Part shown: positions 18,877 through 27,769 of the stretch, one piece after another
Position numbering within the stretch: position 1 is the stretch's first letter
Layout of the letters: every line of letters begins with the position of its first letter
Origin: Claveliimonas bilis
GTDB lineage: Bacteria; Bacillota; Clostridia; Lachnospirales; Lachnospiraceae
DNA length: 64,000 nt
Direction of reading: 5' to 3'
NCBI RefSeq assembly: GCF_020892095.1
Contig: NZ_AP024845.1
Coordinates: forward strand, 2,790,001 to 2,854,000
Program-made: the position numbers and the translations under genes
Notes under the pieces: model-generated
Told to the model about the DNA's origin: nothing
Database searches by the model: none
The model's input: only the letters and a program-made list of their open reading frames with translations

Positions 18877-21516
18877 ATGCAGAAATACGGTGTAAATGAA
18901 CTAAGAAGAATGTTCCTTGAGTTTTTTGAGAGTAAGGATCATCTTGCCATGAAAAGTTTTTCACTGGTGCCTCACAACGATAAAAGTCTTTTACTTATTA
19001 ATTCGGGAATGGCGCCATTAAAACCATATTTTACAGGTCAGGAAATCCCGCCGAGAAAACGCGTGACAACCTGTCAGAAATGCATCCGGACAGGAGATAT
19101 TGAAAATGTGGGAAAAACAGCACGCCACGGTACATTTTTTGAGATGCTTGGGAATTTTTCTTTTGGCGATTATTTTAAAAAAGAATCCATTGCCTGGACA
19201 TGGGAATTTTTAACAGAGGTAGTAGGACTTGATCCGGATCGGCTTTATCCGTCTGTTTATCTGGAAGACGACGAAGCATGGGAGATCTGGAATAAGCAGA
19301 TTGGTATTCCGGCAGATCGGATTTTCCGTTTCGGGAAAGAAGATAACTTCTGGGAACATGGGTCTGGTCCCTGCGGTCCCTGCTCGGAAGTTTACTATGA
19401 CCGCGGAGAGGAATATGGATGCGGAAAGCCTGACTGTACAGTAGGCTGCGACTGTGACCGTTATATGGAAATTTGGAATAATGTGTTTACCCAGTTTGAT
19501 AATGACGGACATAATCATTATACAGAATTGGAACAGAAAAATATTGATACGGGAATGGGACTGGAACGTCTGGCGTGTGTGGTACAGGATGTGGATTCCA
19601 TGTTTGATGTGGATACGATCCGTGACCTTCGGGAGCATGTCTGCAGGATTGCAGGAAAGGAATACGGGAAGGAATATAAAACCGATGTATCAGTACGTGT
19701 GATCACAGATCATATCCGTTCTGTCACATTTATGATTTCCGATGGGATCCTTCCTTCCAACAGTGGAAGAGGCTATGTTCTTCGCCGTCTGCTGCGTCGA
19801 GCCTGCCGCCATGGACGCCTTCTTGGCATAGAGGGAGAATTTCTGGTTCAGCTTGCGCAGACAGTGATCGATGGATCCAAGGACGGATATCCGGAACTGG
19901 AAGAGAAAAAGGATTTTATCTTTAAGGTTATTACAAAAGAAGAAGAACAGTTTAACAGGACTATTGATCAGGGACTTTCCATTTTGGAAGGACTGGAAGA
20001 GAAGATGGAGAAGGAGCATACAAAGGTACTTTCCGGTACAGAGGCTTTCCGGCTGTATGACACTTACGGCTTCCCGGTTGATCTGACAAGAGAAATCCTG
20101 GAAGAAAAGGGAATGAAGATCGACGAGGAAGGCTTTGAAAAAGCTATGGAAGAGCAAAGAGAGACTGCTAAGGGAACCTTCGGAGAGACAAACTACATGG
20201 GAGCTGATGTGACAATCTATGAGTCTATTGATCCGTCTGTCACATCAACCTTTGTCGGCTATGAGCACCTTTCCTGGGAATCTGATATTATTGTTCTGAC
20301 AACAGATGATGCGATTGTGGATGCCCTTTCCGATGGGGAGAAGGGAACTGTTTTCGTGAAAGAGACACCGTTCTATGCCACAAGCGGCGGACAGGAAGCG
20401 GACAGAGGATTTATCCGTACCAAGGACGGCGTGTTTGAGGTGGAAGATACAATTAAGCTTCTGGGCGGTAAGATCGGTCATGTAGGACATGTTGTAAGCG
20501 GCATGCTGAAGGTAGGCGACCATGTTTCTTTGGAAATCGATCAGGAGAAAAGAGCGCTTTCCGCACGGAATCACAGTGCTACACATTTATTGCAGCAGGC
20601 ACTGCGGACGGTACTTGGCACCCATGTGGAGCAGGCGGGATCTTCTGTCAATGAGAACAGACTGCGCTTTGACTTTACGCATTTTTCCGCCCTTACAAAA
20701 GAAGAGATCAAAGAAGTAGAGCGGATTGTTAACGAGCAGATCATGAACGCTCTGCCGGTAAAAGCAGAAAATATGCCTATCGAAGAAGCAAAAAAGACAG
20801 GTGCTGCTGCTCTTTTTGGAGAGAAGTACGGTGATATTGTCCGGGTTGTCAGCATGGGAGAATTTTCCAAAGAGTTCTGCGGCGGAACACATGTGGACAA
20901 TACTGGAGTGATCACAGCATTTAAGATCATTTCCGAGACCGGAGTTGCTGCCGGAGTACGGAGGATAGAAGCACTGACCTCAAAGGGATTGCTGAAATAT
21001 TACGATGAAATGGAAGAAAAACTGGAGCAGGCTGCCAAACTTGTAAAGGCGTCTCCGGATCATCTTGCAGAAAAGATTTCCCATCTTCTTGCAGAAAATA
21101 AGGAACTTCACAGCGAAGTAGAAAGTCTGAAGAGCAAGCTGGCTCAAGAGTCCATGGGAGATGTGACAGATCAGGTGAAGGAAGTGGCAGGCATGAAACT
21201 TCTGGCTGTGCGTACAGACGGAGTGGATATGAACGGACTTCGTGATCTTGGGGATCAGATGAAAGAAAAGCTGGGAGAGGGAGTTGTGGTGATCGCTTCT
21301 CAGATTGACGGCAAAGTTAATCTTATGGCTACTGCCACAGAAGGCGCTGTAAAAGCAGGTGCTCATGCAGGAAATCTCATTAAGGCCATCGCTTCCTTTG
21401 TAGGCGGAGGCGGAGGCGGACGTCCGAATATGGCTCAGGCCGGAGGAAAAAATCCGGACGGTATTGCAGAAGCGCTGGAAAAGGCAGAGGAAGTGCTGGC
21501 AGAGCAGATTTCTTAA
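18877..21516 (+). CDS. alaS: Alanyl-tRNA synthetase
   Basis: Charges tRNA-Ala in the cytoplasm. The 879-aa protein has the full bacterial architecture: class II catalytic domain (LRRMFLEFF start, RNSGRGY-type segment as PSNSGRGYVLRR), the editing domain with zinc ligands HSATH and CGGTH (residues about 569-573 and 668-672), and a C-terminal glycine-rich domain (FVGGGGGGRPNMAQAGG). The start has an AGGAGG site. It is monocistronic, with a promoter embedded in the preceding terminator. No T-box leader fits in the short gap. Confidence 0.97.
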   Translation: MQKYGVNELRRMFLEFFESKDHLAMKSFSLVPHNDKSLLLINSGMAPLKPYFTGQEIPPRKRVTTCQKCIRTGDIENVGKTARHGTFFEMLGNFSFGDYFKKESIAWTWEFLTEVVGLDPDRLYPSVYLEDDEAWEIWNKQIGIPADRIFRFGKEDNFWEHGSGPCGPCSEVYYDRGEEYGCGKPDCTVGCDCDRYMEIWNNVFTQFDNDGHNHYTELEQKNIDTGMGLERLACVVQDVDSMFDVDTIRDLREHVCRIAGKEYGKEYKTDVSVRVITDHIRSVTFMISDGILPSNSGRGYVLRRLLRRACRHGRLLGIEGEFLVQLAQTVIDGSKDGYPELEEKKDFIFKVITKEEEQFNRTIDQGLSILEGLEEKMEKEHTKVLSGTEAFRLYDTYGFPVDLTREILEEKGMKIDEEGFEKAMEEQRETAKGTFGETNYMGADVTIYESIDPSVTSTFVGYEHLSWESDIIVLTTDDAIVDALSDGEKGTVFVKETPFYATSGGQEADRGFIRTKDGVFEVEDTIKLLGGKIGHVGHVVSGMLKVGDHVSLEIDQEKRALSARNHSATHLLQQALRTVLGTHVEQAGSSVNENRLRFDFTHFSALTKEEIKEVERIVNEQIMNALPVKAENMPIEEAKKTGAAALFGEKYGDIVRVVSMGEFSKEFCGGTHVDNTGVITAFKIISETGVAAGVRRIEALTSKGLLKYYDEMEEKLEQAAKLVKASPDHLAEKISHLLAENKELHSEVESLKSKLAQESMGDVTDQVKEVAGMKLLAVRTDGVDMNGLRDLGDQMKEKLGEGVVVIASQIDGKVNLMATATEGAVKAGAHAGNLIKAIASFVGGGGGGRPNMAQAGGKNPDGIAEALEKAEEVLAEQIS

Positions 21517-21557
21517 ATCGATAAAAGCATCAATAAGTGGTAAGAAAATAACAATGG

Positions 21558-21586
21558 TTGACGAATAGAGTTTCATCCTTTATACT
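21558..21586 (+). promoter_or_regulatory. Promoter of the glycine riboswitch-permease unit
   Basis: TTGACG at 21558-21563, 17 bp, TATACT at 21581-21586, about 35 bp before the first riboswitch aptamer. Confidence 0.7.
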
Positions 21587-21619
21587 GGACACACAAAAGA
21601 GATCAGACCAGATGAAGCA

Positions 21620-21811
21620 GTAAGGGAGATTTCCGCTGTGCAGGCGGAAAACCGACGAAGCAATTTCGAAGCTCTGCCCGGGGCTTGAGAGAAACTTTCA
21701 GGTACTGTACCTGCTGCTGATGGAACTCTGGAAAGACCAGCGCCGATTCCTTGCAGTTGTCAGGTGCAGGCACCGACGGGGTAATGCTTTCAGGTAAAAG
21801 AAACAGAGATA
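21620..21811 (+). ncRNA. Tandem glycine riboswitch
   Basis: Two successive aptamer-like modules. The first runs from GATTTCCG/CGGAAA (about 21629-21651) through ACCGACGAAGCAA to CTTTCAGGTA at about 21707. The second includes CTCTGGAAAGACC (about 21726-21738), GCACCGACGGGGTAA and CTTTCAGGTAAAAG, ending in ACAGAG near 21808. These are the conserved blocks of the glycine (gcvT) riboswitch. A terminator-like hairpin follows at once, and then an amino-acid permease gene, so glycine probably controls permease transcription. Whether glycine turns it on or off cannot be read from sequence with certainty. Confidence 0.85.
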
Positions 21812-21844
21812 CAGGGTGTTCCTTTTTGATGCCCTGTATTTTTT
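21809..21844 (+). terminator. Riboswitch expression-platform terminator
   Basis: Stem ATACAGGG/CCCTGTAT (21809-21816 with 21832-21839) followed by TTTTTT. It begins directly at the 3' end of aptamer 2, where an alternative pairing with the aptamer could block it. Confidence 0.75.
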
Positions 21845-21926
21845 GTACGCATTTTTAAGGTTCATTTCGGCGCGGAGCACGCCGGAAGAAGAATTGGTGA
21901 TTTCAAAAGAAAAGGAGATGAGAAAA

Positions 21927-23270
21927 ATGAATGAGAACAAAGGATTGAAAAAAAATCTTGGAGTGGCTACCGCGATGGCCACAGTAGTAGGTTGTGTGAT
22001 CGGCTCCGGCGTGTTTTTTAAGCCACAGGCAATCTATACGGTGACTGGAGGTGCACCGGGGCTGGGAATACTGGCATGGGTGATCACAGGACTTGCCAGT
22101 ATTGCAGCGGCTCTTACCTTTGCAGAAGTTGCGATCATGATACCAAAGACCGGAGGGATGGTGGCCTATCTGGAAGAGATTTATAGTCCGATTGTTGGCT
22201 TTCTTGCAGGATGGATACAGACACTGGTGTTTTATCCGGCTATGATTTCCGCGCTGGCAGTGGCTTTTGCCCAGCAGGCGGCGTTGTTTGTGGGTGAGAG
22301 CTTTATGATCCCCATTGCTGTGGGTGTGATCATTCTTATTATTTTTCTTAACAGCCTCGGTTCCAGCGTGGGTGGCGGCGTGCAGGTTATTTTTACTGTA
22401 TGTAAATTAATTCCTCTGCTTCTTCTTATGGTATTTGGTTTCCTGAAAGGCGGCGGCGGAAATGCAATCTTTACTCCAATGGTGGGAGAGGGACTGAATC
22501 CGGCAGTTGTGCTGGGGCAGCTGATGGTTGCAATTCTTTTTGCATTTGAAGGATGGACAAATGTAGGGGCTATTGCAGGAGAAATGAAAAAGCCGGGAAG
22601 AGATCTTCCTATTGCAATTGTAGGTGGCGTATCTGTGATCATGGCAGTTTATTTTGTAATCAATATCGCTTATCTCTGGGTACTTCCGGCAGATCAGCTG
22701 GCGTCTCTTTCAGCTCCGGCTTCGGCGGTGGCGCTTGAATTGTTTGGAGAGATGGGCGGAAAGCTGGTGGCAGTAGGAATTATGATTTCTGTATTTGGAG
22801 CCTGCAACGGATTTGTACTTTCCGGATCCAGAGTGGCATATTCCTTGGCAGCAACAAAGAGCCTTCCGTTTTCAGACACACTGGCTGTTCTTAATAAAGC
22901 GCAGGTACCGGTCAACTCCATTATCCTTGTAGGAGGAATCGGCTGCATATATGCAGTCAGCGGAAGATTTAATCTCCTGACAGACTTGGCGGTCATATCA
23001 AGCTGGATGTTCTATACTTTGACATTTATTGGTGTTATGAAACTTCGCCGGGACTGGCCGGACGCTGTCCGCACATATAAAGTTCCTCTTTATCCGGTGG
23101 TTCCTATTATTGCGATCGTAAGCGGCATTTATGTAATCATAAATCAGATTTTCCTTGCAGGAATACAGTCTACACTACTGTCTGCCGGAAGCATACTTGT
23201 GACGCTTATTGGCATTCCGGTGTACAGGAATGTCAGGAAAAGAGCGGTGCTGCAGGAAAAAAAGCGATAA
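21927..23270 (+). CDS. APC-family amino-acid permease under glycine riboswitch control
   Basis: A 447-aa integral membrane transporter of the amino acid/polyamine/organocation superfamily, closest in look to the LAT/SteT-like branch: about 12 hydrophobic segments, with GSGVFFKPQ in helix 1 and FAFEGWTNVGAIAGEMKKPGRDLP around helix 6. The ATG at 21927 is chosen because of an AAGGAG site; the open frame starts earlier but overlaps the riboswitch terminator. The riboswitch suggests that glycine, or a related small amino acid such as alanine or serine, is the substrate; exchange or uptake direction is unknown. Confidence 0.88.
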   Translation: MNENKGLKKNLGVATAMATVVGCVIGSGVFFKPQAIYTVTGGAPGLGILAWVITGLASIAAALTFAEVAIMIPKTGGMVAYLEEIYSPIVGFLAGWIQTLVFYPAMISALAVAFAQQAALFVGESFMIPIAVGVIILIIFLNSLGSSVGGGVQVIFTVCKLIPLLLLMVFGFLKGGGGNAIFTPMVGEGLNPAVVLGQLMVAILFAFEGWTNVGAIAGEMKKPGRDLPIAIVGGVSVIMAVYFVINIAYLWVLPADQLASLSAPASAVALELFGEMGGKLVAVGIMISVFGACNGFVLSGSRVAYSLAATKSLPFSDTLAVLNKAQVPVNSIILVGGIGCIYAVSGRFNLLTDLAVISSWMFYTLTFIGVMKLRRDWPDAVRTYKVPLYPVVPIIAIVSGIYVIINQIFLAGIQSTLLSAGSILVTLIGIPVYRNVRKRAVLQEKKR

Positions 23271-23277
23271 AAAACCA

Positions 23278-23305
23278 TTGACGTACAGGAAAAATGTGCT
23301 ATAAT
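23278..23305 (+). promoter_or_regulatory. rpsU promoter
   Basis: TTGACG at 23278-23283, 16 bp, TATAAT at 23300-23305, followed by an 80-nt leader containing GGAGGGGAGG well upstream of the start. Confidence 0.65.
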
Positions 23306-23384
23306 CTTATGTAGTGCAATAAATATACCCGAACAGTCGTATGATGCACAATATAGGGCTGGAGGGGAGGTTAGGTGTGAGACT

Positions 23385-23561
23385 ATGTCAAATGTAATCG
23401 TTAAAGAAAACGAGACGTTAGATAGTGCTTTACGCAGATTTAAAAGAAACTGCGCGAAAGCTGGTATTCAGCAGGAGATTCGTAAAAGAGAACATTACGA
23501 GAAACCAAGCGTAAGACGTAAAAAGAAATCTGAAGCAGCTAGAAAACGTAAGTATAATTAA
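23385..23561 (+). CDS. rpsU: 30S ribosomal protein S21
   Basis: A 58-aa basic protein starting [20 protein letters not shown] and ending in a Lys/Arg-rich tail, the normal size and composition of S21 of the small ribosomal subunit. It has its own promoter and a terminator with eight T residues. The IS4-family element lies directly after this terminator, leaving the gene intact. Confidence 0.95.
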   Translation: MSNVIVKENETLDSALRRFKRNCAKAGIQQEIRKREHYEKPSVRRKKKSEAARKRKYN

Positions 23562-23577
23562 TATGTGCAAAAGTGAA

Positions 23578-23608
23578 GGTGGCACGATTAAGTGCCATCT
23601 TTTTTTGT
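23578..23608 (+). terminator. rpsU terminator
   Basis: Stem GGTGGCAC/GTGCCATC with one G-T pair and a short loop, followed by a run of T. The IS left end begins at its downstream edge. Confidence 0.85.
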
Positions 23609-25255
23609 GCAATTTGGGACGTAACACTTTTAAAGTTCAATGTCATTAAGTTTAGAAATTAAGATTCGAAAAGCATGGAACAAGAAATATTCCATGCTTT
23701 TTTGATGAAAACACTTGACAAATCATACAAAATTTGTGGCGAAGCCATTTGAATATATACTTTTTTGGAGGTTTCAAATGGCTGATTATTCCCTTATCAC
23801 AAAACAAAAATTAATACACATTATGAAAAAAATGTCCCGTAGTTCTGATTCTTATGTAAAACGTCCCGGAAAAGATTTTTCCCGTTCCAGAAAAATTTCC
23901 TTTTTTGATACCTTACGTTTCCTTCTTTCTTTAGGCGCTAAGTCTTTGGATAAGGAACTTTTGGACTTTTTCTCCTATCGCCCGGATCTTCCTACCTCTT
24001 CCGCCATGCTGCAACAGCGCGGCAAACTCAAGCCCAATACTATGAAAGTCCTCTTTTCTGTTTTTACGGCCTCTCTCCCCAAACATTCCAACTTCCATGG
24101 CTATCATCTTCTTGCTGCTGACGGTTCAGAGCTCTCCTTCCCGGAAAATAAAAAAGAACCTCTCTGCCATCGAAAGATCCCTAACACACAAAAAGGGAAA
24201 AACGCAATCCATCTAAACGCTTTATACCATCTAAACAGCGGTATTTTTGATCAGGTCCTGTTTCAGCCTGTCCATGAAAAAGATGAACACTCCGCCCTTA
24301 TTACCATGCTGGCACAAACGGAAATTTCCAGCAAAGTCATCCTTACTGCCGACCGGGGATATGAAAGTTATAATACCTTTGCACATATCTTGGAAAAAGG
24401 ATGGAATTTTGTGATCCGGGGACGGCAGGGAGACAGGGGGATCCTTTCCAGTTTAGCCATTCCCGATCAGGAACAATTCGATGTGGAATGTCCTGTCGTC
24501 ATCTGTAAAAAACACTGCCGTGGCACCAAAGAACAGCCGGAACTCTACAAACGGATCCGATCCGGTGCAAAGTTTGACTTTTTTACGGAAGAGCAAACGG
24601 AATATCCGATGAAACTACGAGTGATAAAGTTGAAAGTAAACGAAGATCTTTCCGAGATCCTTTTTACGAATCTGTCCAAAGAAGAAATGCCCGTTGGAAT
24701 GCTCCAGGAACTCTACCGTATGCGTTGGATGATAGAGACAGCATTTTCCCAGCTAAAATATAATCTTGGGGCCAGTGCGCTTCATTCAAAAAGAATAGAG
24801 TATGTCCTGCAGGAACTGTATGCAAAAGTCATCATGTTCAATTATTGTAAAAGCATCCTGTTTCACATCTCGCTTCCCCAAAAAACATCTTGGAAATATG
24901 ATTATCAGATCAGCCTGAGTACAGCAGTAGATATCTGCTTAAAATCATGGCGCTGTCCAAATGGGACAGCGCCGCCAGATGTTGAAATATTACTGCTTAA
25001 ATATAAAGTCCCAATAAGAAGGGAAAGAAGTTTTCCCAGAACACCTTCCCCAAAAGCAGTGATCTATTTCACTTATAGGATAGCATAAAAGGGGAAAATA
25101 CGGAACAGGAATTTGAAGCAGACAGCGGTCTGCTTTATCGGTCTGCATAAAAGAATGACAGCGTAGATTTGGATATCAACACTGTCTTTCTTTTGAGGAC
25201 TCATTTTCTAAACTTAATGACATTGCTTTTTAAAAGTGTTACGTCCCAAATTGCA
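23608..25255 (+). mobile_element. IS4-family insertion sequence, intact
   Basis: A 1.65-kb element. Its ends are inverted repeats of about 50 bp: TGCAATTTGGGACGTAACAC at 23608 is matched by the reverse complement ending at 25255, and similarity continues inward through TCATTAAGTTTAGAAA. A single full-length transposase gene lies between. No flanking target duplication of 9-12 bp is visible (left ...TTTTTTG, right GTAAATGG...), which suggests rearrangement at one end. A mini-copy of the ends occurs at 36676. Confidence 0.88.
23778..25088 (+). CDS. IS4-family transposase
   Basis: A DDE transposase of 436 aa from the ATG with a GGAGG site at 23778. The catalytic triad is visible: Asp115 (LLAADGSEL), Asp192 (ILTADRGYE) and Glu320 within the IS4 signature Y-x2-R-x3-E-x6-K (Tyr313, Arg316, Glu320, Lys327). 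No frameshift or stop interrupts it, so the element may still be active. The coding strand is rich in C and T, unlike its neighbours, consistent with a mobile origin. Confidence 0.93.
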   Translation: MADYSLITKQKLIHIMKKMSRSSDSYVKRPGKDFSRSRKISFFDTLRFLLSLGAKSLDKELLDFFSYRPDLPTSSAMLQQRGKLKPNTMKVLFSVFTASLPKHSNFHGYHLLAADGSELSFPENKKEPLCHRKIPNTQKGKNAIHLNALYHLNSGIFDQVLFQPVHEKDEHSALITMLAQTEISSKVILTADRGYESYNTFAHILEKGWNFVIRGRQGDRGILSSLAIPDQEQFDVECPVVICKKHCRGTKEQPELYKRIRSGAKFDFFTEEQTEYPMKLRVIKLKVNEDLSEILFTNLSKEEMPVGMLQELYRMRWMIETAFSQLKYNLGASALHSKRIEYVLQELYAKVIMFNYCKSILFHISLPQKTSWKYDYQISLSTAVDICLKSWRCPNGTAPPDVEILLLKYKVPIRRERSFPRTPSPKAVIYFTYRIA

Positions 25256-25297
25256 GTAAATGGTGTCCAAAATTGAGAATAAGGGTGGGATTTTTTG
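25241..25297 (+). repeat. IS right end plus flank, direct repeat copy 1
   Basis: A 57-bp segment starting ACGTCCCAAATTGCAGTAAA. It matches 36708-36764 with six differences, in the same orientation. The match runs about 42 bp beyond the inverted-repeat end of the IS. Its last part, read on the minus strand, resembles the final codons of maf. Confidence 0.8.
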
Positions 25298-25310
25298 AAA
25301 ATATCACAAC

Positions 25311-25385
25311 ATATAGATGAAATCTATATACACAACTATATATTGTTCTTATCTATTGGACGAAGACGAGCTGTATAGCTATAAT
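25311..25385 (+). promoter_or_regulatory. Promoter of first rhodanese gene with upstream inverted repeat
   Basis: TTGGAC (25356-25361), 18 bp, TATAAT (25380-25385). Upstream lies an inverted repeat ATATAGAT-GAA-ATCTATAT (25311-25329), a candidate operator. The 25089-25426 stretch otherwise holds the IS end and a repeat, and no gene. Confidence 0.55.
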
Positions 25386-25426
25386 AAACGAGGATATATT
25401 AGTCTCAAGGAGGTTTGAAAGGTATT

Positions 25427-26512
25427 ATGAAAAAAAGAGTATTAGCTGCATTTTTATGTATGGCTATGACAGCTTCCGTACTGGCAGGCTGCGGCTCTAA
25501 CACATCCACAGAGGAGGAGACTACCCAGGAGTCTACGGATGAGACAACAGATGAGAGCGCAGAAAGTGAACCTGTAGAGGCAGTGGAGACAAAAACTGTC
25601 TACGTAACCCCACAGTGGGTAAACAGCGCATTAAATGGCGAGCAGGAAGGATACGAGGACATTCTGATTGCGGAGGTAGGATATGGCGATGTGGCAGACA
25701 GTACGTCATATCAGGAAGGTCATATTCCGGGAGCCATATATGTGGATCTTTGTGAAGTTGAGGATGCCACAGGAAGTGAGGAAGGAAAATATAATCTCTT
25801 GTCAGCAGATGAAGTAGTAGATAATCTCTTGAGTCATGGTATTACTAAAGATACAAAAGTAGTACTTTATGGTTCGGGCTGTCCGGAAAGACAGGCTTAC
25901 GGATATATATGGGCAGGTGTTGAGGATGTCAAGATTATTAATGGCGGCATTGATGCTTGGAAGAGTGCAGGATATGACACAGAGACAGAAGCAAACGAGG
26001 GCGAGCCGGTTGAAGATTTTGGAACAGAAGCTCCCGTACACCCGGAATATTGGGTAAGTATTGAAACTGCAAAAGAAAAGTTGGAAACAGATGATAATTT
26101 TAAGCTTGTCAGTATTCGGAGCGAAGAAGAATGGCTTGGAGAAACAAGCGGATATAACTATATGGATAAGGCGGGAGAACCAGAAGGCGCCGTATGGGGG
26201 AAAGACAGTGATGCATATAAAAACGATGACGGTACAGTAAAAAGCTTGGAGGAAGTAAAAAAAGATGTATGGGCTGATGCGGATTTTACTTTAGATAATG
26301 AACTTTCTTTCTACTGTGGTACAGGATGGAGAGCATGTGTTCCTTTCCTTGTTCTTTATGAGAACGGTTATGAAAATATTTCGGTATATGATGGCGGATG
26401 GTATGAATGGCTGATGCATGATGATTATCCGGTACAGGTAGGCGATCCTGCAAGTGATGACTGTGAGCACACAACTGTAGGAGAGCTTCCGACAGGCAAA
26501 GCTGCCAAATAG
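25427..26512 (+). CDS. Secreted rhodanese lipoprotein 1 (sulfurtransferase-like)
   Basis: A 361-aa lipoprotein: basic start, hydrophobic core and lipobox LAGC (Cys22), followed by an acidic Ser/Thr/Glu linker (about 25-56). Two rhodanese-like domains follow. The first (about 57-190) has YGSGCPERQ, with Gly where the catalytic Cys would sit and Cys152 three residues later. The second (about 205-335) has the active-site loop CGTGWRA (Cys297) and ends in a DGGWYEW motif. An inactive first and active second domain is the layout of two-domain thiosulfate sulfurtransferases. The ATG at 25427 is chosen for its AAGGAGG site. It has its own promoter and terminator; the true sulfur or selenium donor is unknown. 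Confidence 0.85.
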   Translation: MKKRVLAAFLCMAMTASVLAGCGSNTSTEEETTQESTDETTDESAESEPVEAVETKTVYVTPQWVNSALNGEQEGYEDILIAEVGYGDVADSTSYQEGHIPGAIYVDLCEVEDATGSEEGKYNLLSADEVVDNLLSHGITKDTKVVLYGSGCPERQAYGYIWAGVEDVKIINGGIDAWKSAGYDTETEANEGEPVEDFGTEAPVHPEYWVSIETAKEKLETDDNFKLVSIRSEEEWLGETSGYNYMDKAGEPEGAVWGKDSDAYKNDDGTVKSLEEVKKDVWADADFTLDNELSFYCGTGWRACVPFLVLYENGYENISVYDGGWYEWLMHDDYPVQVGDPASDDCEHTTVGELPTGKAAK

Positions 26513-26526
26513 ATATGATTAATAAC

Positions 26527-26564
26527 AAAATGCTGCCGGCAAGTAAAGCGGCAGCATTTTTATT
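26527..26564 (+). terminator. Terminator after rhodanese 1
   Basis: Perfect 12-bp stem AAAATGCTGCCG/CGGCAGCATTTT with a 10-nt loop, followed by TATT. The stem also has A and T runs on both sides, so it could work in both directions. Confidence 0.85.
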
Positions 26565-26657
26565 CTACCATATAGAAATGCCATCTGTGTTTACTCCTAC
26601 GCGAAAATCCTCTGGGAGATCTATGTAATATGCCAAGAAAAGAATATGGAGGAAATT

Positions 26658-27092
26658 ATGAAAAAAATAGCATATATTTTGGCGCTTATTCTGGAGATTG
26701 CTGCTCTGACCGGCGCCGGTATTATACACTATTTTGCAGAACGGAAACTGGGAATGGTTCGGTATCTGAATTATAAGAATATGACATGGGAGCGGGATTA
26801 TCCTGTAGGTACTTTGAAAACAGTATCCTTACTAATAGCTGCAGTATTAACGGTGCTTATTTTCCTTCTCTTTCTGAAGAAAAGAAAGGAAGTTTCCCGG
26901 CTTACAATGGTTATGAATATTTGTATGATTGCTCTGACTGCGCTGTACGGGGGATATACACTTATAAACTCTACTGACACTATGGCAGATTATTATTTTA
27001 TCAGTATTCTCTTTCTTTTGGCGGCTGTAATTCAGATCGTTAAAACAGGCATCGCAGTGTTGATGGCAAAAAGAGGAGAAGAGGGAAAGTAA
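26658..27092 (+). CDS. Small four-helix membrane protein, unknown function
   Basis: A 144-aa protein not recognised as a named family. It has about four hydrophobic helices (roughly 5-22, 55-75, 85-105 and 115-138) and a short polar loop containing WERDYPVG between the first two. The ATG at 26658 is used because a GGAGG site lies 6 bp upstream; an ATG 12 bp earlier overlaps that site. It is first in a tightly packed run (next gene 1 bp away) leading to the VTT proteins and the radical SAM gene, so it probably belongs to that system's membrane part. Confidence 0.7.
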   Translation: MKKIAYILALILEIAALTGAGIIHYFAERKLGMVRYLNYKNMTWERDYPVGTLKTVSLLIAAVLTVLIFLLFLKKRKEVSRLTMVMNICMIALTALYGGYTLINSTDTMADYYFISILFLLAAVIQIVKTGIAVLMAKRGEEGK

Positions 27093-27093
27093 A

Positions 27094-27768
27094 GTGAAAA
27101 ATAAGAAACTTTGGCTTTTCATTAGCCTTGTGATTCTGATCCTGATACTCAATCACATATTTAAATGGTCCTCTTATCTTGGAGACACCGATAATCTGAC
27201 ATTTTTGAAAGCAATGATACAGGATAATCTGGCGGGAGCCATTGCAATCTATATGCTGGTAACGATTGTAGGAAGTGTTGTTCTGGCACTGCCGGGCGTT
27301 ACTTTTGCCATTTTGGCAGGGCTTTTGTTCGGTCCTGTATTGGGAACAATATTATGTACGATATCTGCCACAGCAGGTGCCGTCCTGGCATTTCTTGCAG
27401 GAAGATTTTTTTTAAGGGACAGTATAAGGCCTGCAGCCATGAAAAACCAATATCTGAAAAAATGGCTGTTTGATGAATCGGGGAAAAATCAGCTTTTCGT
27501 TCTTATGATCACAAGGCTTGTGCCGGTGTTTCCCTATAATCTGCAGAATTTTGCCTATGGTGTAACAGATATCGGATTTGTTGCTTATACAGTAGGTTCT
27601 TTTGTATTTATGATTCCGGGGACGGCTATGTACACAATCGGAACTGCCGGACTTGCAGATGCAAAAAACAGAATAATGTACATTGGAATTGCTGTAATAA
27701 TAGCGGTAGTGGTGATCCTGGCAGGAGTGTTTTTGAAGAAACGCTATATAGAAAATGTGGAGGAATAA
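27094..27768 (+). CDS. TVP38/TMEM64-type (VTT domain) membrane protein 1
   Basis: A 224-aa membrane protein of the DedA/TVP38 VTT family. Family marks are LPGVTFAILAGLLFGPVLGT (re-entrant region), a glycine/alanine-rich helix, and the second half RLVPVFPYNLQNFAYGVTDI. VTT proteins are linked to lipid scrambling or transport, but their substrates here are unknown. The GTG start lies 1 bp after the previous stop with a GAGGGA site. A second, diverged VTT protein follows at 28747, with an Fe-S protein between them. Confidence 0.85.
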   Translation: MKNKKLWLFISLVILILILNHIFKWSSYLGDTDNLTFLKAMIQDNLAGAIAIYMLVTIVGSVVLALPGVTFAILAGLLFGPVLGTILCTISATAGAVLAFLAGRFFLRDSIRPAAMKNQYLKKWLFDESGKNQLFVLMITRLVPVFPYNLQNFAYGVTDIGFVAYTVGSFVFMIPGTAMYTIGTAGLADAKNRIMYIGIAVIIAVVVILAGVFLKKRYIENVEE

Positions 27769-27769
27769 G

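Noticed and set aside
21816-21926. Longer start for the APC permease
   Set aside because: The extra 37 codons overlap the riboswitch terminator and lack a ribosome binding site; the ATG at 21927 has one.
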